NCBI RefSeq assembly: GCF_023634645.1
Contig: NZ_JAMKMR010000001.1
Coordinates: 496,001-560,000, forward strand
Length of the DNA: 64,000 nucleotides
Source: Vibrio sinus
GTDB lineage: Bacteria; Pseudomonadota; Gammaproteobacteria; Enterobacterales; Vibrionaceae
Reading direction: 5' to 3'
The translations under genes and the position numbers were made by a program. Numbering within the stretch: position 1 is the stretch's first letter; each line of letters starts with the position of its first letter. The notes under the pieces were generated by a model. The model ran no database searches, was not told the origin of the DNA, and saw only the letters and a list, made by a program, of their open reading frames with translations. Below are positions 37,010-43,828 of the stretch, piece after piece.

Positions 37010-37981
37010 ATGGAAATAATACTAAACCTAAACAATCATTTCTCGGCGACAAAGAATTTAATTAACTGTAAGTTAGGTGGTATTTTTAGAGAAACGACAA
37101 ACACTAGACAATTAAGAATGTTAACAAATCTAGAAGAAACAAACTCTTTTAGACATGGAGTGTTATATATAGATTTATTGATACAATTGTCTGATAGTAA
37201 AAAAATATTTCACAAGAATAAAAATAAAATACTAAGATGCAAAAATAGCACAATTTATTTTAAAAATAATCATGTACCTTTATTTAGTGATTATAAAAAA
37301 ATAATCAGGATGACCAAAGAATACTTAGCCGCAAGAGTTTTTCTAAAAATTATAGCGAAGTCTAATGTTGTAGAGTGTCACACAGGTGAAAGTAGGTGGC
37401 TTGATCGATACGAAGGTATGATGCAAGAAGAGTGTAACGGGGCGGTTAATGGAGACTTGATGCTTTACTTTTTCGATCACTACCCCAAGAAAAAATTAGA
37501 GGAGTTAAAGAAAAGAATAATTAGTTATCAAAAAAGACAAAGATATTTATCATTAAAAAGAAAATCACTATATTCATTTGATAAATCGGATTATCTAAGT
37601 AAACTAGAATACTTAGTCAATTATTACCAATCTTTTAATACTATCTTGAGCGGTATAGATGTTAACAAAGCGAAGGGTTGTGAAGGATATTTAAGGAGAA
37701 TGTTAATTGATCTAAATTCTGAGTATATATCTTCAAGGGAAACATCTAAAAATATAGCGTATCTACTTAAAAAATACAATAACGAAAAAACAGATAAAAT
37801 AGAAATAATATTTAAACAGTCATGTAAAGACGTAACATATTTAAAAGACGTAGAGTCCTATATTAAAGAATTAATTAAAACATATAACGCTTACAATCGT
37901 AATCCAACATACAGAGTGAGTTATGAAGATAACGAAGAACTAGACAGTATTATAAGGTTTGGTGACAAAACAAGGCTATAA
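37010..37981 (+). CDS. 323-aa protein related to the N-terminus of the 708-aa protein
   Basis: Lys/Ile/Asn-rich, from very AT-rich DNA unlike the backbone, with no signal peptide or membrane helix. It is collinear with the first ~295 residues of the protein encoded at 38154-40280: EYLAARVFLKIIAKSNVVE vs QYLAARFLKDVIKRSRVFD (positions ~105 and ~101), LSKLEYLVNYY vs LNKLKFLQDSC, LNSEYISSRE vs LRNEYISVKQ, and SYIKELIKTYNAY vs SIIDELIYQHNHY. It stops where the long protein's C-terminal domain begins, so it may be a truncated effector or a partner protein. Function unknown. Confidence 0.75.
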   Translation: MEIILNLNNHFSATKNLINCKLGGIFRETTNTRQLRMLTNLEETNSFRHGVLYIDLLIQLSDSKKIFHKNKNKILRCKNSTIYFKNNHVPLFSDYKKIIRMTKEYLAARVFLKIIAKSNVVECHTGESRWLDRYEGMMQEECNGAVNGDLMLYFFDHYPKKKLEELKKRIISYQKRQRYLSLKRKSLYSFDKSDYLSKLEYLVNYYQSFNTILSGIDVNKAKGCEGYLRRMLIDLNSEYISSRETSKNIAYLLKKYNNEKTDKIEIIFKQSCKDVTYLKDVESYIKELIKTYNAYNRNPTYRVSYEDNEELDSIIRFGDKTRL

Positions 37982-38030
37982 GAGTGCATTATACTTTATA
38001 ATAACTATATGGGGTTTTGGTCATTGAACC

Positions 38031-38148
38031 CCAAATACTGAAGTATCAATCACTATTGTAGCTCCCTGTTATGACCATGCAACCGTTGCGGCTGAATGAG
38101 CACAAATTCACTTATGCAGCTCAGTTAAAAAATAAAGCTGCATAAGCT
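38031..38148 (+). pseudogene. Remnant of a second lipoprotein copy with its terminator
   Basis: 38031-38087 matches 36366-36422 of the lipoprotein gene, and the rest matches 36569-36628 (end of gene and terminator). About 146 bp between those parts are missing. It shows that a lipoprotein-effector unit existed at least twice in the island. Confidence 0.85.
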
Positions 38149-38153
38149 CTACG

Positions 38154-40280
38154 TTAGATTGCCTTCTGTTTCCCTGGTATGTAATTTTTTCTCGAGGTCT
38201 TAACCTGGCGAGGCTGTAACAGTTGTATCGACATAAAGGCTCTCATTAACTCGTTTAAGCAGGCTATTGGACTACGATCAAGAATTTTCTCTTCACCCGT
38301 ATATTCCTTAAGGGCAGTCAACCTCAAACAGTTACTCACTTCTGTATGTTTAGATTCTCGATGAACCCTCAATCGCTCAATAATTTCTAATGCGATCGCT
38401 TCTTTAAGATGTTGTATACAAAACATACTGTCACACAAATTATCATAGGCTTTATGGACCGTTCTTTTCTTCTCAGACCCTTTAATGGGCGTTGTAGTCA
38501 CCTCGGCAGCAGGTTTTAATGATAAGAAACCTAGTGAGCTCTCGCGAAAGAATTTTTGATTTTGAAAGGCTGTCAAGTCAGTCAACATCACCAGAGTTTC
38601 TCGAGGCATGTCCTTTACATCTAATAATACTCGATTTGAACCCAAAGAGCCTGACTTTATGCGAAATGATGTGTTTTTACCATGTTTTGGCTCGCATGAT
38701 GAAAAAACAAAATCATCATTTGCAACCAAATCAATATCAAAGGCTGGTGTATTCTCCGTATTAAACCGAACACCTGCATCTTCCAGTGCAACGCGCGATA
38801 GTAAGGTGATAAAGTGGGCGTCTCCTTGTGACAAAGTCGTTAAGTTGGCATTGGTACAATGCACACCTTGATATTCTTGATCCAAGACATAGCGATGAAA
38901 GTAAATTTCTTCTCGACTAAACGGTTGCAAGCGCTGCTTCATTCTTACGATATTACATGCCGAGAGTTTTTGTATCGCCTCAAAGGGGTCTTGATTCATT
39001 TTATAAACGCGAAATCCAAACTCATTACGAGGAAATTGATTCCATTTATCTTTACTCAACAAATGGCGGTAAGTTTGAAAATACTTTCCCTTATACAATT
39101 TACGGTATGCTCGCTCTGCATCCCTACTAGCGGAGGCGATTTTAAATCCATGAAGTTCCAAGAACTGGTCCATATTATTTAAATAGTTGTACATGTTTGC
39201 ATCCGATATATTTTCCTTCCTGACCCTATAATCTATTGTATCGGGCACTTCATTTGAGCTTAGTGGTTGGTCAGGAAGCAGCTCTGTTGTATGTATATCA
39301 CGATGAAAAAATGATTGATACTTCCGTGTGCTTCCTGACTGATAATAGACATGCAGACTCTTTCGAAGGTCATCTTTATGATGGGTGAGTAGCTTTCCAG
39401 ATTGGTAGTGATTATGCTGATATATTAATTCATCAATTATACTTTTGGTTTTATCTATAAATTTTAAATCCGCTCTATTTTTCTCCCTTGAAACTGTATA
39501 AAAACCCTCCCCTTTTTTATACCAGTAATCAAGTAAAATATCCATTCTTTTGTTGACTTGTTTTACTGAAATATACTCATTTCTTAATTCTGTTATTATT
39601 GTTTCTATATGATATTTCACCATATCTTCCTTAAGAAAATACGGCTCTTTATCATTGGATAATACCAGGATTGAGAACAATAATGACTCACAACTATCTT
39701 GAAGAAATTTCAATTTATTTAAGTACTCTGACCTCAAATTGCAGGTGCTAACTACAGGGTTTTTTCCTTTTTTTAAAATGACATTCTTTTCCTTTATGAA
39801 CTCTAGCTTACTTTTAGAAAATACAGAAAAAAAGTCAACAAGGACTTTCCCGCTGATCTTTTCTTTCCATCTTTCATATGAAGACTTTATTCTTTCTGAT
39901 TGACTTTTATTGATATAACTGTATATATCAAATACACGAGAGCGTTTTATTACGTCTTTTAAAAACCTTGCTGCCAAGTATTGTTGATGCAATTCAATCA
40001 CGATTTTACTATTTGACTTTTTAAAACACAGAGTATCATCAATGCAGTAAATATAAGACTCACTATGTTTTCTATACGTTGAAATACTATTAGACAATGC
40101 AATCAGAAGATCTATTGCTGCTTCACTATCTACATTTTCTCCATTGACAAAAAAATATTCAACGGGATTAAATGAACTTCTTTTTATATGTCTTTCTATA
40201 CCTGATGTTATAGTTTCCTCAACTAAAAGCCTAGAACCAATTAAGTATCCATTTAATTTTTTTACGACCACATCTTCCAT
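38154..40280 (-). CDS. 708-aa putative toxin/effector, C-terminal ART/OspC-like
   Basis: Large soluble protein without signal peptide. Residues 1-~295 are shared with the 323-aa neighbour; ~300-430 form a linker. The C-terminal part holds GVHCTNANLTTLSQGD (His474), then DIDLVANDDFVFSSCE (522-530) and a FRIKSGSLGSNRVLLDV segment. This order, an HxT-type strand followed by a DFVF-x-x-x-E strand, resembles ADP-ribosyltransferase folds and, from memory, the OspC/CopC arginine ADP-riboxanases of type III secretion. No ankyrin repeats are seen. The catalytic assignment is inference. It is on the opposite strand to the 323-aa gene and behind a 13-bp palindrome. Confidence 0.5.
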   Translation of the reverse strand: MEDVVVKKLNGYLIGSRLLVEETITSGIERHIKRSSFNPVEYFFVNGENVDSEAAIDLLIALSNSISTYRKHSESYIYCIDDTLCFKKSNSKIVIELHQQYLAARFLKDVIKRSRVFDIYSYINKSQSERIKSSYERWKEKISGKVLVDFFSVFSKSKLEFIKEKNVILKKGKNPVVSTCNLRSEYLNKLKFLQDSCESLLFSILVLSNDKEPYFLKEDMVKYHIETIITELRNEYISVKQVNKRMDILLDYWYKKGEGFYTVSREKNRADLKFIDKTKSIIDELIYQHNHYQSGKLLTHHKDDLRKSLHVYYQSGSTRKYQSFFHRDIHTTELLPDQPLSSNEVPDTIDYRVRKENISDANMYNYLNNMDQFLELHGFKIASASRDAERAYRKLYKGKYFQTYRHLLSKDKWNQFPRNEFGFRVYKMNQDPFEAIQKLSACNIVRMKQRLQPFSREEIYFHRYVLDQEYQGVHCTNANLTTLSQGDAHFITLLSRVALEDAGVRFNTENTPAFDIDLVANDDFVFSSCEPKHGKNTSFRIKSGSLGSNRVLLDVKDMPRETLVMLTDLTAFQNQKFFRESSLGFLSLKPAAEVTTTPIKGSEKKRTVHKAYDNLCDSMFCIQHLKEAIALEIIERLRVHRESKHTEVSNCLRLTALKEYTGEEKILDRSPIACLNELMRAFMSIQLLQPRQVKTSRKNYIPGKQKAI

Positions 40281-40297
40281 GTTAAACCCCCTTAGAA

Positions 40298-40336
40298 TTT
40301 TTAGTAAAATCAGATAACAACTTATTTTACTAAAAA
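40298..40336. promoter_or_regulatory. 13-bp perfect inverted repeat upstream of the 708-aa gene
   Basis: TTTTTAGTAAAAT (40298-40310) and ATTTTACTAAAAA (40324-40336), spaced 13 bp, 18-56 bp upstream of the ATG at 40280. It is well placed for an operator controlling the putative effector. Confidence 0.6.
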
Positions 40337-40377
40337 TATTAGGATTAAATAATCCAGTTAAATTAACACTATATAAA

Positions 40378-40508
40378 GTAAATCTTACTTATTTAAATTA
40401 AGATAACGATAAAACTATCATTTAATTTTGATTAGAAAGAACTCAAAGACAGAGTTACACAAAAAACTTTCAAATAAACATCATTTCTATTGTATTTGTA
40501 AGATTTAC
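40378..40508. promoter_or_regulatory. Second pair of GTAAnnnTTAC sites
   Basis: GTAAATCTTAC (40378-40388) and GTAAGATTTAC (40498-40508), exact reverse complements of each other, 120 bp apart. They lie between the divergent 708-aa gene and the truncated third copy, and mirror the pair at 36710-36880. Confidence 0.55.
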
Positions 40509-40660
40509 TATACTATATGTTATATTTAATAAATTACGTTAAGTAATTAATTCATTTAATATATCCTTTCTTTATTCAATGGACTATTTGTTATAATCCA
40601 GAAAAATAAGTCAAAACTTTTTATATTGGTTAAACATTATGGACATATTACTAAACCTAA
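40490..40660 (+). pseudogene. Truncated third copy of the effector-family start
   Basis: From the GTAAGATTTAC site onward the sequence follows that upstream of the 323-aa gene. The first eight codons from ATG 40639 (MDILLNLN) match that gene at 22 of 24 bases. Homology ends at about 40660, where recombinase sequence takes over and a stop soon follows. Confidence 0.8.
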
Positions 40661-40783
40661 ACGACCACTTCGCTTTTCTTGATAAATGAGTTCACAACCA
40701 TAAGCATTCAGCTTGGACAGTTGTACATCCAAACTTTGACCCGTCGAACTGACCCGAGCGTAACCAACATTAGATTTGGACAT
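40661..40783 (-). pseudogene. Serine recombinase (resolvase/invertase) N-terminal remnant
   Basis: The minus-strand frame from ATG 40783 reads NVGYARVSSTGQSLDVQL, then KLNAYGCELIYQEKRSG. This is the start of a resolvase-type serine recombinase with its catalytic Ser in the RVSS motif. About 41 codons remain before the truncated effector start replaces the rest. It marks a former Tn3-like or invertase-bearing element. Confidence 0.88.
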
Positions 40784-40898
40784 AATGCTATCAATTATTG
40801 TAAGAAGTTTTGATTTTATAGTTCTGATAGTATTTTTGATAGGTTATATATAGGCCCATCAAAAAGTATATGTTTTGATAACCAAAAGAACAAAGAGT
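40784..40898. other. Right inner edge of insertion 1
   Basis: 115 AT-rich bases between the recombinase start and the right direct repeat. It may hold the recombinase's promoter or site-specific recombination site. No gene seen. Confidence 0.4.
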
Positions 40899-41228
40899 GC
40901 ATTTTCGAACGCTTCGATACAGCCGATGCAAGTAGGAGCGAATCCAGTTATGGTTTGGGGGTTAGTCTGGTTCAGAGCATTGCCCACTTACACAATGCCA
41001 CGATAAGTCTACTGCCAGAGCAGAAAGGCGCAGTCTTTAACATTCATTTCAAATGATAAACCATACAAAATTGTAATATTTGTAATAGGATCATGTAAAC
41101 ATCTCCAAGGTTTTCTCTACATATACTCCTTTTAATACTTTAAAAAGGGCAAGGAAAACCAAATGAAAATACAAAGAGCAAACACAATTTCAGACATTTT
41201 ATCAATGAAGCTTTTTGCAGTACTACTG
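40899..41228 (+). repeat. Right 330-bp direct repeat of insertion 1
   Basis: Copy of 35554-35883 at an offset of 5345 bp. It holds a 158-bp tail of the histidine kinase gene (40899-41056, a stub), the spacer, and the intact start of the esterase gene. The original order was evidently kinase-spacer-esterase before the insertion. Confidence 0.92.
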
Positions 41229-42134
41229 ATATGTTTTTTAGCTTTTCATTCATCCACAATTTTCGCACAAATAAACCATCCTTTTGACAACTATATATAT
41301 GCCCCAAACGGTGATCATGAACGACAATCTCTACGCTTTTACTCTCAACCAGCTGCTATGGGAGTAAGACCTGTTCTGGTGTTCATTCATGGCGGATACT
41401 GGCGAGGTGGTAGCAACGAACCAAATCCCATAATCGGTGAAATAGCACAGCAAGGTGGAATGCATTTAGCCTCTATTACCTATCGGTTTGCAACGGATAC
41501 GGCGCCTTGGCCAGCTCCGGTACAAGATGTGAAAACTGCGGTGTCATGGCTCAAAGCTAATGCCTCAATGTTACGAATTGACCCCAATGCCATAGTATTA
41601 GTCGGTGAATCCGCCGGAGGGCACTTAGCCGCACTAGCAGGACTTAGTGGTGACCGATTTGATACCAATATTTATCCTGGATTTAATGGCGATATTGCCG
41701 CAGTGATTTCCCTTTTCGGGGTATACAATATGAAATTTACGCTAGACTACATTGAAGGATTAAACAACACACTCCACACGTTAAATTGTGGCACAGAAGT
41801 AGATGTTTGGACAATCGGGGAGCTGGTTGATTGCCCACTAAATGATTACGACCCTAACTCGTTTGTTCAGTGCGAAGCCAAATTATTGGAAGCCAGTCCA
41901 ATCAGTTACGTTCATCATAATAGCCCTCCGATTTTTACCGCTCACGGAGCTTTAGATTGCGCATCACCTGTTAGCCAAGCCATTGAGTTTAATTCTGAGC
42001 TGGTTAAAAAAGGGGTCGTCCACAAAACCGTTGTCCGCACTAAAGGAGAGCATAGTACTGACAGCTTACAACTGAATATCAAAGAGATCCTAAGCTTCTT
42101 ATACAAGAGTAAAGTTCCAGTACTAGTACCTTAA
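41163..42134 (+). CDS. Secreted alpha/beta-hydrolase esterase
   Basis: 323 residues with an N-terminal secretion signal (MKLFAVLLICFLAFHSSTIFA, after a 14-residue extension). ATG 41163 has AAGGA at good spacing, so I keep it over ATG 41205. Esterase motifs: oxyanion HGGYWRGG, nucleophile VGESAGGHLAAL, acid in HGALDCASP and His in GEHSTD, as in the BD-FAE/hormone-sensitive-lipase group. Likely periplasmic or secreted carboxylesterase. It is a backbone gene caught between two insertions. Confidence 0.87.
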   Translation: MKIQRANTISDILSMKLFAVLLICFLAFHSSTIFAQINHPFDNYIYAPNGDHERQSLRFYSQPAAMGVRPVLVFIHGGYWRGGSNEPNPIIGEIAQQGGMHLASITYRFATDTAPWPAPVQDVKTAVSWLKANASMLRIDPNAIVLVGESAGGHLAALAGLSGDRFDTNIYPGFNGDIAAVISLFGVYNMKFTLDYIEGLNNTLHTLNCGTEVDVWTIGELVDCPLNDYDPNSFVQCEAKLLEASPISYVHHNSPPIFTAHGALDCASPVSQAIEFNSELVKKGVVHKTVVRTKGEHSTDSLQLNIKEILSFLYKSKVPVLVP

Positions 42135-42323
42135 TTGTGGCTCCAGGTTTTGTGCTGTCGTCATTCAAGAGCATGTCGACCATAAAAACCAAATCAGAAC
42201 TCAGCAAGCCAGTTTGAGCCAGCATTATAGTTGGCTCAAACTACTTACAACTGGTGAAGATTACGAGCGTTTTGGCTGCTTATATGTCTTCCCCGCCGCT
42301 TGATAGGTATGCTTCTGCCTGAC
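42125..42323 (+). repeat. Left direct repeat of insertion 2 (199 bp)
   Basis: Matches 45541-45706 apart from point differences and a ~33-bp length difference in the middle. It contains the esterase end, a terminator hairpin (11-bp stem, 42211-42221 with 42232-42242), and a stub of the 3' end of the minus-strand gene that is intact at 45644-45994. Confidence 0.9.
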
Positions 42324-42330
42324 TTTAACC

Positions 42331-42534
42331 ATGCCTGATGTCTTCTGGCATGTCCATTTCGTCAGAAAGACTCAGCACCCTAAATCCACCATTAACTACC
42401 TCGGTCGCTATCTCAAATGTTCCCCGATTTCTGGGACAAAGCTAGCCCATTATCGCGGGGAAACCCCGCTCTCCTTTCGTTATCTCGACCATCATACTGG
42501 AAAATATGAAACGGAGCATCTCACCCAACAGTAG
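42331..42534 (+). pseudogene. IS91-family (Y2) transposase fragment
   Basis: 67 residues, HVHFVRKTQHPKSTINYLGRYLK followed by PISGTKLAHY and LSFRYLDHHTGK. This is the region of IS91/IS801-type transposases (Transposase_32) that follows the HUH domain and carries the YLGRYLK segment with a catalytic-type Tyr. Both ends are missing. It sits directly inside the left repeat of insertion 2. Confidence 0.88.
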
Positions 42535-42608
42535 TTCAGGCAGTGATAGTTAGGAAGGTGAAGGAGACACAGCACTGTGTGATTGTACAAATAGAATTTT
42601 GTGAAAAA

Positions 42609-42623
42609 ACCTCTCGAAGAGGT
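42609..42623 (-). terminator. Terminator of the tssB-like gene
   Basis: 6-bp stem (ACCTCT/AGAGGT), 3-nt loop, followed on the minus strand by TTTTTT. It lies 34 bp after the stop at 42657. Confidence 0.75.
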
Positions 42624-42656
42624 CTTTAGAAAAATAAATTGCTTCTAATTAAGAAG

Positions 42657-43175
42657 TTATTTATTTTGAAGACATATAATGAATTTTTCTAAGTTGGGAA
42701 TGTTTTTTTTAAGCTTATCCAATGCTTCACTATCTGAAAAAATGCTGTCCATCAATCGTTTAATATCGCGACTATTTTCAATATCCTTCTCAAAGCTAGT
42801 TAACATAGACTTACACTTTAGCAAGTTATTAATCTTTGGAATGTTCTTCATTATGCTCTCTGGTTGAAAGCTCTTTATAGAGTCAACTTTAATGTTATAA
42901 GCCACTAACGCTCCCTCGTTATGATTCATTACATCTGGTATACGGATATTCAAACAAATATCCATGTCCTTAAGAACCATATCTATTCCAGATTTTAAAC
43001 TCCTAATTTTTCTAACTTCCAATGCAACATTTTGATCATTCGAGAGTCCAGAAGAAAAATCCCCTAACACCAAGACCTTGAAGGGAAGCTCTTTACCTTT
43101 TTTAAGCTCACCATTTACTCTAGTGTCATAAGCTATCATAAATCTAGACTTCGGAATAATGCCATTAACGCTCAT
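42657..43175 (-). CDS. tssB: Orphan TssB/VipA-like type VI sheath subunit
   Basis: 172 residues, close to the usual ~165-175. The N-terminus is diagnostic: IPKSRFMIAYDTRVNG...ELPFKVLVLGDFS. The C-terminal helices (DIKRLMDSIFSDSEALDKLKKNIP) match the TssB helix that meets TssC. GGAGAG precedes the ATG. No tssC or any other type VI gene is in the window, and the DNA is AT-rich, so this is an isolated, possibly transferred copy inside insertion 2. Whether it can still assemble into a sheath is unknown. Confidence 0.82.
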   Translation of the reverse strand: MSVNGIIPKSRFMIAYDTRVNGELKKGKELPFKVLVLGDFSSGLSNDQNVALEVRKIRSLKSGIDMVLKDMDICLNIRIPDVMNHNEGALVAYNIKVDSIKSFQPESIMKNIPKINNLLKCKSMLTSFEKDIENSRDIKRLMDSIFSDSEALDKLKKNIPNLEKFIICLQNK

Positions 43176-43828
43176 AAGCTCTCCACTCTATGAAAATTGA
43201 CATCAAACATTAACCTTTCGATTTAATATATGCATTATTTGGTTTGGCAATGCGATTTTATTATAAAATAAGACCAAATAAAGAATAAGAATCGAACGTA
43301 CACTATATTTTCATAGGATTTATCATAAGATTTATCATAGGAGGATATCTTACCGGACATATTATATAAAATACAATTTAATTAATCTAACAAATAATAA
43401 AGGAAAAATTACAAATGTTATAATTTCATTGAATAGAATTTTCTCACATGGATCATTATTATGTAGTATCAATTAAAATATAGCACTTACTGTTTGAATT
43501 TAAAGGAAAAATGAACGCTAACAATATATAAAGAAACTCTAAAAACACAAAAATATTATTTTTGTTATTTATAAAAAATTTACAAAAGTTAGGTCATAGG
43601 ATAGAAGCCACTTAAATATCTATCTCAAATAGCTTGACGAATCACATTACTGACATTATTATTATATAAGTACCAACTATCCTCTTTGAAAAGTCTACTT
43701 CTAATCAATAAATGAAAATTCATTATTCTATATACATAAAAATCCTAATTAACTTTCAATAGAAAGTTCATAATCATATTAATTCTTCTAAAGTTAATCT
43801 ATTCATGCCAATAGAGATAAGGTAAGTC
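43176..43828. other. AT-rich divergent spacer, no gene
   Basis: 653 bases, strongly AT-rich, between tssB (leftward) and the lipase gene (rightward). A direct repeat of GATTTATCATA occurs around 43316-43338. No open frame or RNA gene I can support. It presumably holds promoters for both flanking genes. Confidence 0.45.

Noticed and set aside
38154..40280. Transposase or integrase function for the 708-aa protein
   Set aside because: No DDE, HUH or tyrosine/serine recombinase motifs are visible; the C-terminal pattern fits an ART-like fold better, though not with certainty.
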